Origin: UBA11663 sp049616325
Lineage (GTDB): Bacteria > Bacteroidota > Bacteroidia > Flavobacteriales_D > Sanyastnellaceae
Length of the DNA stretch: 64,000 nucleotides
NCBI GenBank assembly: GCA_049616325.1
Contig: JBMZHG010000010.1
Coordinates: 1 to 64,000 of the forward strand
Direction: 5' to 3'
Below, in pieces: positions 53,054 through 61,809 of this stretch (position 1 is its first letter; every line of letters starts with the position of its first letter). Under the pieces are notes generated by a model. It made no database searches and was not told the origin of the DNA. It saw only the letters and a list, made by a program, of their open reading frames with translations. The position numbers were made by a program, and so were the translations under genes.

Positions 53054-54431
53054 GGCGCACCGCGAATTCCGCGTGAAAATGAGGAATCGTCTCGATGCCC
53101 TTGAAGTAGTTGAACAGGCCGTAGTGCTCGTTGGGGCTGTGGATGGCGTCCGAGTCCAAACCAAATCCCATCAACACCGTCTTCAATCCAAGGATCTGCT
53201 CGAAGCTCGCCACGATCGGGATGCTTCCGCCGCTGCGGACCGGCACGGGAACCTTGCCGTACGTCTTCTCCATTGCCGCAGACGCCGCTTGGTAGGCCGC
53301 GCTGTCCGTCGGCGTCACTGCAGGCTGTCCGCCGTGCATCGCCGTCACCTTGAGTTTGCAACTCGCGGGGGCAATGGCCTTGAAGTGAGCTTCAAATTTG
53401 GCCGTGATGTCGTCCGGATCCTGGTTGGGGACCAGGCGCATGGAAATTTTGGCGTAGGCCTTCGAGGCGATGACGGTCTTTGCACCTTCGCCCATGTACC
53501 CTCCCCAAATGCCGTTCACGTCCAACGTCGGGCGAATGCTCATTCGCTCCGGAGCGCTGAACCCCGCCTCGCCTTCCACCTCGCCGATGTCGATGCTTTT
53601 CTTGTACGCCTCCTCGCTGAACGGGGCCTCGGCCATCGCCGCGCGCTCTTCGGCGCTGAGTTCCACCACATCGTCGTAAAATCCGTCCACCGTGATGTGC
53701 TGGTGTTCATCCTTGAGGGATGCGATCATCTCGCAAAGGATGTTGATGGGGTTGGGGGCTGCCCCGCCGTAAAGCCCGCTGTGCAGGTCGCGGTTGGGGC
53801 CCGTCACTTCCACCTCGACGTAGCTCAAACCTCGTAGGCCCGTCGTGATGGACGGCACGTCGTTCGCGATGATGCCCGTGTCGCTGACGAGGACCACATC
53901 CGCCGCAAGGCGTTCGCGGTTCGCTTCGAGAAAGTCCTCGAGGTGAACCGACCCCACTTCCTCCTCGCCTTCAATCATGAATTTGACGTTGCACGGCACT
54001 TGGCCCGTCGCCACCATGGCTTCGAACGCCTTGACATGCATGAAGAATTGGCCCTTGTCGTCGCATGCCCCGCGGGCGAAGATGGCTCCCTCAGGGTGAA
54101 GCTCGGTTTTCTTGATGACCGGCTCAAACGCAGGACTGTCCCACAAATCAATCGGGTCCGCAGGCTGCACGTCGTAGTGGCCGTACACCAAGACGGTGGG
54201 CTTGGACGGGTCCACCAACTTCTCGCCGTACACCACGGGATACCCTTTGGTCGGAACCACTTCCACGTTGTCCGCTCCCGCCTTGCGCAAGTGCTCGGCC
54301 ACCACCTCCGCGCACTTCAAGGTGTCGTCCGCGAAAGCTGGGTCGGCTGAAATGCTGGGGATTCGCAACAACTCAAGCAACTCGTCGAGCATCCTGTCTC
54401 GATGCTGATTCATGTATTCATTCACGTCCAT
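53046..54431 (-). CDS. M20-family dipeptidase
   Basis: A 461-residue zinc dipeptidase of the M20 family (CNDP/PepV-like subgroup). Metal and catalytic segments: VLVYGHYDVQPADPIDLWDS (His and Asp), FARGACDDKGQFFMHVKAFE (bridging Asp), IEGEEEVGSVHLEDFL (catalytic and metal Glu) and VLVSDTG (metal Asp). The dimerisation/lid domain has DLHSGLYGGAAPNPIN, and the last His is in IHSPNEHYGL. No signal peptide; cytosolic. ATG 54431 has a TACCTTCG box exactly four bases upstream; an upstream in-frame TTG (54446) precedes the box and is rejected. Divergent from proline dehydrogenase. Confidence 0.95.
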   Translation of the reverse strand: MDVNEYMNQHRDRMLDELLELLRIPSISADPAFADDTLKCAEVVAEHLRKAGADNVEVVPTKGYPVVYGEKLVDPSKPTVLVYGHYDVQPADPIDLWDSPAFEPVIKKTELHPEGAIFARGACDDKGQFFMHVKAFEAMVATGQVPCNVKFMIEGEEEVGSVHLEDFLEANRERLAADVVLVSDTGIIANDVPSITTGLRGLSYVEVEVTGPNRDLHSGLYGGAAPNPINILCEMIASLKDEHQHITVDGFYDDVVELSAEERAAMAEAPFSEEAYKKSIDIGEVEGEAGFSAPERMSIRPTLDVNGIWGGYMGEGAKTVIASKAYAKISMRLVPNQDPDDITAKFEAHFKAIAPASCKLKVTAMHGGQPAVTPTDSAAYQAASAAMEKTYGKVPVPVRSGGSIPIVASFEQILGLKTVLMGFGLDSDAIHSPNEHYGLFNYFKGIETIPHFHAEFAVRHA

Positions 54432-54435
54432 GCTT

Positions 54436-54443
54436 CGAAGGTA
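54436..54443 (-). promoter_or_regulatory. Leaderless-type -7 box (TACCTTCG) of the dipeptidase operon
   Basis: TACCTTCG, then AAGC, then ATG 54431 on the minus strand. Identical in sequence to the gcvH box. Confidence 0.6.
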
Positions 54444-54464
54444 CAACCTCAGTCTGCCCCCACG

Positions 54465-54472
54465 TATCTTCG
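54465..54472 (+). promoter_or_regulatory. -7 box (TATCTTCG) of proline dehydrogenase
   Basis: TATCTTCG, 25 bases before ATG 54498, 21 bases from the opposing dipeptidase box. Leader of about 20 bases. Confidence 0.5.
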
Positions 54473-54497
54473 TGGCCGTCTACGTTCACCTGCACCG

Positions 54498-55691
54498 ATG
54501 AGCACCTCCAACCTCCCGCGGTTCAATGACACCGCTCAGGCATTCCAACACCTCACGGACGGCGAATTGCGCCGCGCCGTGGCCCTGTTTTCGTTGATTG
54601 GAAAGCCCTGGCTCGTGAACGTCGGAAGCGCCCTCGCCAACGTGGCGCTCGCGCTCCGAGTGCCTCTCGGCTGGGCCGTTCGTCCGACCGTCTACGCACA
54701 TTTCTGCGGCGGCGAGTCCATCGACGATTCCGAAGAGACGGTGGCCAAGTTGGCGGCCTACAACGTCCGGACTATCCTCGATTACAGCGCCGAGGGCCAA
54801 ACCGCCGAGACCGACCTCGACGCCACGTGCAGTGAGGTACTGGCCACCATTCACGCGGCGGAAGGCGACGCCCGCCACGCCTTTGCTGTGTTCAAGGTCA
54901 GCGGCTTGTCGTCGAATGCCTTGCTGGAAAAAGTGGGGAAGGCGCTGGTGGGCGGGGCGGCCCTGAGCAGGGACGACGAGGCCGCGTGGGAGCGCGTCCA
55001 ACGGCGCGTCCGTACGCTGTGCGAAGCCACGGCCGCGGCCGGTGGAAGAATCCTCATCGACGCGGAAGAATCGTGGATTCAAGACGCCATCGACGCCCTT
55101 GCTGAAGACATGATGTCGGACTACAACCGCGAGCAGGCCGTCGTGTACACCACGGCGCAGATGTACCGTCACGACCGGCTGGCCTACTTGCAAGGCATGG
55201 CGGAGCGCGCCGTAGAAGGCGGGTACGTTTGCGGGGTCAAGCTCGTGCGCGGGGCGTACATGGAAAAAGAGCGCGAGCGTGCTGAGAAGCGCGGCTACCC
55301 CTCCCCGATTCAGCCTGACAAGGCGAGCACCGACCGCGATTTCGACGCTGCTGCGGCATGGGTGTTGGAGCGCCTAGAGCAAGTGAATTTAGTCGCAGGA
55401 AGCCACAACGAAGCGAGTAATTTGTGGTTGTGCGAGCAGATGGCAGAGCGTGGAATCAAGCCCGAGGATGGGCGGGTGGCGTTTGCGCAGCTTTTGGGCA
55501 TGAGTGACCCCATCACATTCAATCTCGCAGCCCACGGCTACAACGTCGCGAAATACGTGCCCTACGGCCCCATTCGGGAAGCTATCCCCTACCTCATTCG
55601 CCGCGCCCAGGAGAACACCTCGGTGGCAGGCCAGACGTCGCGCGAGCTCGAACTGCTGAAGCGTGAACAAAGCCGTCGGAACTCGGCCTAA
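54498..55691 (+). CDS. Proline dehydrogenase
   Basis: A 397-residue FAD-dependent enzyme oxidising proline to pyrroline-5-carboxylate. TIM-barrel motifs: RTILDYSAEGQ, FAVFKVSGL, RILIDAEESWIQDAIDAL, VVYTTAQMYRHDRLAYL, GVKLVRGAYMEKERERAEKR, VAGSHNEASN, and the FAD/proline-binding C-terminus YNVAKYVPYGPIREAIPYLI with RRAQEN. The short form, without the P5C dehydrogenase domain of PutA. The ATG opens the expected N-terminus (LPRFNDTAQAFQHLTDGELR). Divergent from the dipeptidase, whose products may include proline; a functional link is speculative. Confidence 0.95.
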   Translation: MSTSNLPRFNDTAQAFQHLTDGELRRAVALFSLIGKPWLVNVGSALANVALALRVPLGWAVRPTVYAHFCGGESIDDSEETVAKLAAYNVRTILDYSAEGQTAETDLDATCSEVLATIHAAEGDARHAFAVFKVSGLSSNALLEKVGKALVGGAALSRDDEAAWERVQRRVRTLCEATAAAGGRILIDAEESWIQDAIDALAEDMMSDYNREQAVVYTTAQMYRHDRLAYLQGMAERAVEGGYVCGVKLVRGAYMEKERERAEKRGYPSPIQPDKASTDRDFDAAAAWVLERLEQVNLVAGSHNEASNLWLCEQMAERGIKPEDGRVAFAQLLGMSDPITFNLAAHGYNVAKYVPYGPIREAIPYLIRRAQENTSVAGQTSRELELLKREQSRRNSA

Positions 55692-55710
55692 TTGCCGCAT
55701 CTTCGGATGC

Positions 55711-55983
55711 ATGAGTCACGTTCCTCAATCCACCAAGTCCGGCCTGCCTCCTGGCACGTTGGTGCACGTGGGTGAAGCTCGCCCGGACCAGCCCCGCATC
55801 ACGTTGACGGCCTGCGGCCCGGACAGCTATCGCGCTGCCGTCCTCGACGGGTAGAGCGACGTCGAGGCCTCCTGGTGCGACGAGCCCGTGCGCTGGAAGT
55901 ACGGCTAAGACATGGTTTGGGCCGCGATGGTGGCGGTGGCCGGCGGCATGTTCGTGCTGTTTCGACGCAAGGGCTGGATCTAA
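55711..55983 (+). pseudogene. corA: Decayed corA (magnesium/cobalt transporter) remnant
   Basis: One reading frame shows the two ends of CorA with the middle missing. The 5' part reads MSHVPQSTKSGLPPGTLVHV, then GEARPDQPRITLTACG and VLDG, then a TAG stop (55852-55854). The same frame continues SDVEAS-W-CDEPVRWKYG, a TAA stop, and DMVWAAMVAVAGGMFVLF with RRKGWI and TAA (55981-55983). The first part matches the CorA N-terminus (PGTLVHxGE). The last part matches the final transmembrane helix and tail (GY-x-x-VW...FRRKGW). About 230-250 residues, including the first pore helix and the GMN selectivity motif, are absent. The stops look like W-to-amber and Y-to-ochre changes. A promoter-like CATCTTCG survives just upstream (55698-55705). 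Confidence 0.82.
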
Positions 55984-56017
55984 GCCCAAACCCCTCCCCT
56001 CGCCGCTTCGCGCGCCG

Positions 56018-58309
56018 TCAGAAGTTCAGCGTCACGCCCATCCGGAACGCGCGGGGCATCCCAGGACGTACCCCGTAGGGACGGCGTGCCACGACGTACG
56101 TGTCGTCAAGCAGATTGGTGGCACCCACGAACCACTCGAGCTGATCGTCGGCACGCCACCGAATGCCCGCATCCAAGATGGCCATCGCGTCCGTGCTCTG
56201 CTCCGGATCCACCTCTCCTTGTCCCGCCACCGTTCGCATCGCTGACATGCCCCGAAGGTTGGTGTCGAAGCTCCACTTCGGCCCCTCCCAGCTCGCGGCC
56301 ACACTCCATTGATGCGGGGCGAGGTAAGGCAGCGCGTCCCCGACTTCCACTTCGCCCCAAGGGCCAAACTCGCTGTCAAACGCCTGCGTGAACACGGCCT
56401 CGGTGAAGGTGTAACTCACCCGAACCGGCAGGTGAAATTTGCCGTCGGGGAAGAACGCCGTCGCCCCCGTCAGTTCGAGCACGTCTCCCACCGCCTCGCA
56501 TTCCACGCCTCGAGCGCGTGACGACCCGCCGTTGAATTGATCCCCCGACCCCGTGCCGCCATTCGCGGTCAAGTCGGCGCCCAGCAGGTTGATGTGGTCG
56601 CTGTGGAAAATCGTGATTTGACCGCTCAGTGCACGCGTACTCAACCGCGAGCCCAACTCGAGGTTGGTGCTGAATTCTGCCTCGGTATCCGGCGCAGAAC
56701 CCGGAGGCACGAAGCCTCGGTGCACCCCCGCAAACGCAGTCCACAGGCCGGGCACCACGTCCACGTGCGCGCCGAGGCCGGGCAACCACACGACCACTTC
56801 GTTGGTGCGCTCCGTCCCGTCCGCAGCACGTTCCAAGTCGCTTCCGAAGTCCACGCGCGACAAGTCGATGCGCTCGTGGCGCACCCCGGGCGTAAACGTC
56901 CACGCCCCGAAGTGCAAGGCGGCCCGCACATGTCCGGCCAGCGCGCGCGCCGACTCCACGCGGTTCGACGCAGAGCCGGAATCCCCAGCCGCGATCAACA
57001 CCATCGTGCCCTCGTCCATCGCGTACCGGTCGCGCCATTCGAAACGGTCCATGAAATCTTCGTGCGCCCGAACCCCGTAGGTCAGTCGGTGCTGGGACGT
57101 CCCGCCGAAGGACCAGCGACCGCGGTGTTGAACTCCGCGCGCTCCGTAGACGCGGTTGTTCGCCTTGACATCAAGGCCGGCCCCGTCGGGCGTTGACTCA
57201 CCGCGCAACCACCCCAGCACGTCAACCAACGCAGGATCCTCGAGGACGTCTGCCAACTTCAGCGTCGTTCCCGTCGTGTCCACCGCGCGGTCGAGCTTGT
57301 ACCAGTTCCGAGCAAACGACGTCCGGTACACTTCTGTGGTCATGGACCAGCGTGGCGTCGGATTGAATTCGTGGCCCACCACGGCATGGGTGTGGCCCGT
57401 CGTCATGAGGTCGTTCGCCGAGGCCGCGTAACGGCGGAACGGCGTCGCGGCGTAATCGGATTGGGCGAGGCCGAGGTAGGTCTCGCGGGACGACTCGTCC
57501 GACGTCGTGCCCTTGGCCCGCACCACATGCTGGCCTGAGGTGGAGGTCCATTGGACTTTGGCGACGAGGTCGGCCTTTTCGAAGCCCGTGTCGCCGCCCC
57601 CGTCGAGTTGTTTGAACCCCACGCTGCCGAGGTGCATCCATTCCGCGCTGTACCCCCACTGGCCGCGTGTGCCGCCGACAAAGGCGTGCATCTGCTGGTT
57701 GCGAAAGCTGCCGGATTCGAGGCGGACGCGCCCCGCCACTTCAGCGTCGGGAATCTTGGTGGAGACGAGGTTGATTGCGCCCCCGGCGGTTTGGGGGCCA
57801 AACGCGATTTGGCTCCCCCCCTTGCGCACTTCGACGCTCTCCATGCGCGCCATCGTGGGGAAATAGTACGCCGACGGCGCCGCGTAGGGAGCGGGGGCCA
57901 TCAAAACACCGTCTTCCATCAGCGTGACGCGCGCCGAGCGGTCCGTGCCCGAGCCGCGCATGCCGATGTTGGGCCGCAACCCAAACCCATCCTCCTCGAC
58001 CAAATTCAACCCCGCCAGCGCATGAAGCGTGCGGATGGGGTCGGCGTAGGCTAAAGTGCGAAGGGCCTTGGAAGACAACCGCTGCATGGATCCTGGCACC
58101 TCACTCGCGTCGAGCGAGCCGGCCGCCAACCCGACGCTGCCCACTTCGGCTTCAGGCAGGGCGTGCCACATTTGGGTCATCACGTCCAAGCTGTCCTCGG
58201 ACATGAAAGCTCCTTCCTCCACGGAGTAGGCGTCTTGGGCAAACGACAGTGAGGCCGAGGTGACTGCGGCTGCGAGGCAGAAAACACGGATGAACGGAGG
58301 AGAAATCAT
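56018..58309 (-). CDS. TonB-dependent receptor, FecA-like
   Basis: A 763-residue outer membrane receptor. ATG 58309 gives the signal peptide MISPPFIRVFCLAAAVTSAS to SFAQ; a CGTTTTCG box lies four bases before it. The plug has LRTLAYADPIRTLHALAGLN, NIGMRGSGTDRSARVTLMED, APAPYAAPSAYYFPTMARME and SVEVRKGGSQIAFGPQTAGG, close to the FecA plug (APAPY, FGPQ). The barrel ends with VVARRPYGVRPGMPRAFRMG and VTLNF. No carboxypeptidase-like N-domain and no SusD partner. The substrate is probably a metal chelate, by analogy with FecA only; no FecI/FecR regulators are seen. Confidence 0.92.
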   Translation of the reverse strand: MISPPFIRVFCLAAAVTSASLSFAQDAYSVEEGAFMSEDSLDVMTQMWHALPEAEVGSVGLAAGSLDASEVPGSMQRLSSKALRTLAYADPIRTLHALAGLNLVEEDGFGLRPNIGMRGSGTDRSARVTLMEDGVLMAPAPYAAPSAYYFPTMARMESVEVRKGGSQIAFGPQTAGGAINLVSTKIPDAEVAGRVRLESGSFRNQQMHAFVGGTRGQWGYSAEWMHLGSVGFKQLDGGGDTGFEKADLVAKVQWTSTSGQHVVRAKGTTSDESSRETYLGLAQSDYAATPFRRYAASANDLMTTGHTHAVVGHEFNPTPRWSMTTEVYRTSFARNWYKLDRAVDTTGTTLKLADVLEDPALVDVLGWLRGESTPDGAGLDVKANNRVYGARGVQHRGRWSFGGTSQHRLTYGVRAHEDFMDRFEWRDRYAMDEGTMVLIAAGDSGSASNRVESARALAGHVRAALHFGAWTFTPGVRHERIDLSRVDFGSDLERAADGTERTNEVVVWLPGLGAHVDVVPGLWTAFAGVHRGFVPPGSAPDTEAEFSTNLELGSRLSTRALSGQITIFHSDHINLLGADLTANGGTGSGDQFNGGSSRARGVECEAVGDVLELTGATAFFPDGKFHLPVRVSYTFTEAVFTQAFDSEFGPWGEVEVGDALPYLAPHQWSVAASWEGPKWSFDTNLRGMSAMRTVAGQGEVDPEQSTDAMAILDAGIRWRADDQLEWFVGATNLLDDTYVVARRPYGVRPGMPRAFRMGVTLNF

Positions 58310-58313
58310 GCTG

Positions 58314-58321
58314 CGAAAACG
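58314..58321 (-). promoter_or_regulatory. Leaderless-type -7 box (CGTTTTCG) of the FecA-like receptor
   Basis: CGTTTTCG, then CAGC, then ATG 58309 on the minus strand. Weak at the first two positions, although TA lies two bases further upstream. Confidence 0.4.
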
Positions 58322-58406
58322 TACCGCAAAGTTGGGACGCAGCACGCGCACCCAGCCTCCCCCAAACAGGGTAATTTGGAATCGGTCTAAATAAACTTTT
58401 CCACCC

Positions 58407-59387
58407 TCACAGCGGTACCACCACCTCCGTCGTCACCCCAAAAATCCCAAACCCGTCGGGGATGTTTCCTTGGATGCTCGCGGGCTCTGAAAAGGGGTTG
58501 TCCAAGGCGCCGTAGTAAGCGTCCACGCTGCGAAAATGGTTGGCAAGGGCAGCTGTGGGTCGGCGGACGCGGATGCGCATTTCGCCTTCAATGGGGTAGT
58601 CCGAAGACCCCGCGTACGACTCCAGCACGAGGTTGGCCATCGACACGTTGTCCTCGCCGCTGTCCGTCGCCAAGAGGCAGCCGCATCCGGAATTGTATTC
58701 GAGACGAGGATCGGGGAAAGCGGGGTTGGCCATGTTGTACCACTGCGCCCCTTCAAACACTTCCTTGACCTCGATGGAAACCATGTAGTCGTCACGCACC
58801 CCGGGACGGTTTTCAAGGTCCAAGGTCACGCGGTGGTTGTAGTACACGTAACCCCAGCCTTCGTCCACCGAATCAGCATAGGCCTCAAACACGTAGTCGA
58901 ACTCCGGCTCTTCCGGGACCTCTTCGGTCACCACAAGAGGTTCGAACGTGGGCGAAGCGTCCACCACGAGCGCAATCGCCCCGGCCTGAAGCTCGAGCGG
59001 TTCGTCCAAGTTCATTTTCATCAATGCCCCGGAATACCACGAACTCCAAGGGTCGGGATCGGCCCAGTTCGTCGAGTCGCCTTGCACCAGAATTGTGCTG
59101 CCCTGCATCAGGGCGACCGCGGCGTGCTTCAAGGGCACGCTTCCTGCGGTGTCCGTGACACCCGCAGATTGGTAGACCGTTGCGTACACAACGGTGTCGC
59201 CAGGCGAGACGAACATCGTCACCGCCAGGCGCGGCTCGTGTTCCGGGAATTCAATTACGTTGACGACCCCCTCCTGGAGTTTCTCGCAGGACGGCAAAAT
59301 CACCGCAACCGCTGCGGCGACTGCAACAAAGGCTGTCATGCGGCGACGGGACGCAACGCGAACGGAGGTCAAAAGTGGAAACGCCAT
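58407..59387 (-). CDS. DUF4249 family lipoprotein
   Basis: A 326-residue lipoprotein with an Arg-rich N-terminus and lipobox VILPSC (Cys34). Typical DUF4249 features: RLAVTMFVSPGDTVVYATVY, HAAVALMQGSTILVQGDSTN, YYNHRVTLDLENRPGVRDDY, IRVRRPTAALANHFRSVDAY and the end IQGNIPDGFGIFGVTTE. The family is nearly always encoded after a TonB-dependent receptor with a carboxypeptidase-like domain, as here, and is thought to act with it at the cell surface. The start overlaps that receptor's end by 19 bases; ATG 59339 is a possible alternative but lacks the basic N-region. Confidence 0.92.
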   Translation of the reverse strand: MAFPLLTSVRVASRRRMTAFVAVAAAVAVILPSCEKLQEGVVNVIEFPEHEPRLAVTMFVSPGDTVVYATVYQSAGVTDTAGSVPLKHAAVALMQGSTILVQGDSTNWADPDPWSSWYSGALMKMNLDEPLELQAGAIALVVDASPTFEPLVVTEEVPEEPEFDYVFEAYADSVDEGWGYVYYNHRVTLDLENRPGVRDDYMVSIEVKEVFEGAQWYNMANPAFPDPRLEYNSGCGCLLATDSGEDNVSMANLVLESYAGSSDYPIEGEMRIRVRRPTAALANHFRSVDAYYGALDNPFSEPASIQGNIPDGFGIFGVTTEVVVPL

Positions 59388-61753
59388 GCGATGGAGGGAA
59401 TGATGGGGAACAAGCCGTATTCACGGATGACTCGGGTGCCGTCCGCCTCGATTTCAGCGAGGGCGAAAAACGGGTTGAGGTTGTTGTACACGTTGTACGC
59501 ACTGAAAATCAAAGCTCGGTTGCCGTCCGTGTCGGGTTTGACTCGGGTCAAACTCACGTCCATGCGGTGGTAGGGGCTGAGGCGGTAGGCGTTGCGGTCG
59601 CTTGGCACTTCCCACGCCGGCGCGCTGGGGTACCCAAACTCCAGGCCGTTGAACACCGACTCCGTCAAGGTCACCGCACGTCCTGTGCCGTACACCCACG
59701 TCACAGCGCCAGACCACATGTCGTTGAATTCCTGGGTCAGAACCACGCTCACGTCGTGGCGACGGTCGTAGGTGAAGGGAAACCACTCGCCGCTGTTGAG
59801 GTCGTCGAATTGGCGGTTGCTCCAGCTGAGCGTGTACCCCACCCAGCCGGAGGTGCGGCCGTATTTCTTTTGGACCAAGGCCTCCAAGCCGTAGCTGTTT
59901 CCGATGCCTTGCGTGACCTGGCTTTCCCAATTGCCCTCGAGGTCCGCGAGGAACCCGCCACCTTCCTTGTAGCTCAACAGGCCGTCCATGCCCTTGTAGT
60001 AGCCCTCCAGGCTGAGCTCCACAGCGCCGTCTGCCAACGAAGTTGCGAGGCCCGCCGCCACCTGCCAGCTCTGCTGCGGGCGGATGTTGCGTGTGGAAGG
60101 CAACCACAGGTCGGTCGGCAAGCTCAGCCCCTCGTTGGTCAAGAGGTTCACGTACTGCACCATGTTGGCGTAGCTGGCCTTGAAGGCCCAACCCGGAGTG
60201 AACTTCCAGTTCAGCGCCAACCTCGGTTGCAGGCTGAAGTAGTTGGTGTCCTCGACCGCGAGCATCGACGCGTGGGTGCCGACGTTGACCGTCACGTTCT
60301 CCGCGACGTCAATCTCATCCTCGACGTAGAGGTAGTTCTCGAGGGAGAACAGGTCGCCGTTGCCAATGAGCGTGTCGAGCGGGTTCTCCTGGCCGAAGTC
60401 GAGCTCGAGCTGCAACGCTCCCGGCGAGAACTTGTGGCGCGTCACGTTCCCCCCAAACCGGATGAAGTGGCGGGCGTTGGGCGCGAAGTCCACGTCAATC
60501 TTCGCCGCGTAGTCTTCGATCCCGGACCGGTACAGCGACGCGAAGCGGGAGGACGTCGTCTCCCCGTTTTCCGTCACTTCGTCCAGGAAATCGACGCCCG
60601 TGTTGAAGTTGTAGACGCTGTGCGTGAGCGACACGTTGGAGAACATGCGCGGGCCCAGTTCGTGGTTCCAACGGAGGGCTTGGATTTGGTTTTTCCAATC
60701 GAGCCCAAACGACACCTCCGACCGGTTCGTCACCCCCTCAAACGTCGACTGGTTGGAGGTCCGCACCCCGAAGTCGTCGAACCCGGAGAACGCACTCAAG
60801 TAGAGTCGGTCACGGTCGCCGACCCGCCAGTTCAACTTGCCGTTGAGGTCGTAGAAGTAGTAGGCCGGGTCGGTGTCGAAGGTGGGGTCGTCGGAGGTGG
60901 CGGCGGCGATGAGTGGGTTGAGCAGCAGGTCGAGGTAGGTGCGACGGGCGCTGAGCATGAAGCTCGCCTTGTCCTTGACGATGGGCCCTTCGAGCGTGAG
61001 TTTGCTCGCGATGATGCTGATGTTTCCATCGCCATGGAACTCACGCATGTTCCCGTCCTTCATGTTGATCTCAAGGATCGAGGACAAACGGCCGCCAAAG
61101 CGCGCAGGGAACCCGCCCTTCGTGATGCTCATGTTCTTGACCGCATCCGCGTTGAAGACACTGAAAAACCCAAACAAGTGGTTCACGCTGTACAGCGGCA
61201 CGCCGTCGAGAAGCATGAGGTTTTGGTCGGGGGAGCCGCCTCGAACGTACAGGCCGCTCGTGCCCTCACCCCCGCTCTGCACGCCCGGCAACAGCTGGAG
61301 CGACTTGAGGAGGTCGACCTCGCCGCCGATGGCCGGGAGCGCTTTGATTTGGTCGATGGGCACTTCAATTTTGGACATCTGCACCTGCTCTTCGATGCGG
61401 TTATCCTTCTCGCCCGTCACCACCGCCTCGCCCAATTCCAGGCCGGGCTGCAGTTCGAGGTTGAGTTTGACGTCCGTGGATGTGAGGTCCGCCTCGAAGC
61501 GCTGGGGGGTGTACCCAAGGTAGCTGACGCGGACGTCGTAGGTGCCGGCGGGCAGGGTTAAGGTGTAGAAGCCGTAGACGTTGGAGGCCACGCCTTGGGA
61601 CAACGACTCCGCCCAAACCGTCGCGCCAATCAACGTCTCGCCCGTGGCGGCGTCGGTGAGGTAGCCGCTGAGGGTGTGCCGGGTGGGGGTTTGGGCTGCG
61701 GCCAAGGAAGAGACCAAGGCTGCCGCCAGGGCCAAGAAAAAGCGAGGAATCAT
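59369..61753 (-). CDS. TonB-dependent receptor with carboxypeptidase-like regulatory domain
   Basis: A 794-residue outer membrane receptor. ATG 61753 gives the signal peptide MIPRFFLALAAALVSSLAAA. The N-terminal regulatory beta-sandwich has HTLSGYLTDAATGETLIGAT and YDVRVSYLGYTPQRFEADL. The plug has LLKSLQLLPGVQSGGEGTSG, LYVRGGSPDQNLMLLDGVPL and GGFPARFGGRLSSILEI. The barrel ends LFPIIPSIAWRFHF. Pairs with the DUF4249 lipoprotein downstream. Substrate unknown. Confidence 0.93.
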   Translation of the reverse strand: MIPRFFLALAAALVSSLAAAQTPTRHTLSGYLTDAATGETLIGATVWAESLSQGVASNVYGFYTLTLPAGTYDVRVSYLGYTPQRFEADLTSTDVKLNLELQPGLELGEAVVTGEKDNRIEEQVQMSKIEVPIDQIKALPAIGGEVDLLKSLQLLPGVQSGGEGTSGLYVRGGSPDQNLMLLDGVPLYSVNHLFGFFSVFNADAVKNMSITKGGFPARFGGRLSSILEINMKDGNMREFHGDGNISIIASKLTLEGPIVKDKASFMLSARRTYLDLLLNPLIAAATSDDPTFDTDPAYYFYDLNGKLNWRVGDRDRLYLSAFSGFDDFGVRTSNQSTFEGVTNRSEVSFGLDWKNQIQALRWNHELGPRMFSNVSLTHSVYNFNTGVDFLDEVTENGETTSSRFASLYRSGIEDYAAKIDVDFAPNARHFIRFGGNVTRHKFSPGALQLELDFGQENPLDTLIGNGDLFSLENYLYVEDEIDVAENVTVNVGTHASMLAVEDTNYFSLQPRLALNWKFTPGWAFKASYANMVQYVNLLTNEGLSLPTDLWLPSTRNIRPQQSWQVAAGLATSLADGAVELSLEGYYKGMDGLLSYKEGGGFLADLEGNWESQVTQGIGNSYGLEALVQKKYGRTSGWVGYTLSWSNRQFDDLNSGEWFPFTYDRRHDVSVVLTQEFNDMWSGAVTWVYGTGRAVTLTESVFNGLEFGYPSAPAWEVPSDRNAYRLSPYHRMDVSLTRVKPDTDGNRALIFSAYNVYNNLNPFFALAEIEADGTRVIREYGLFPIIPSIAWRFHF

Positions 61754-61809
61754 GAGAATCACGTGCGAAAGAAACGCCAAAGTGGCCTCAGGAGTTGCTT
61801 GCGCTTCCG

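Noticed and set aside
55663..55854. 63-codon frame beginning inside the proline dehydrogenase gene and ending at the TAG in the corA remnant
   Set aside because: It shares the corA remnant's frame and only adds codons from the upstream gene; the CorA start at ATG 55711 explains it.
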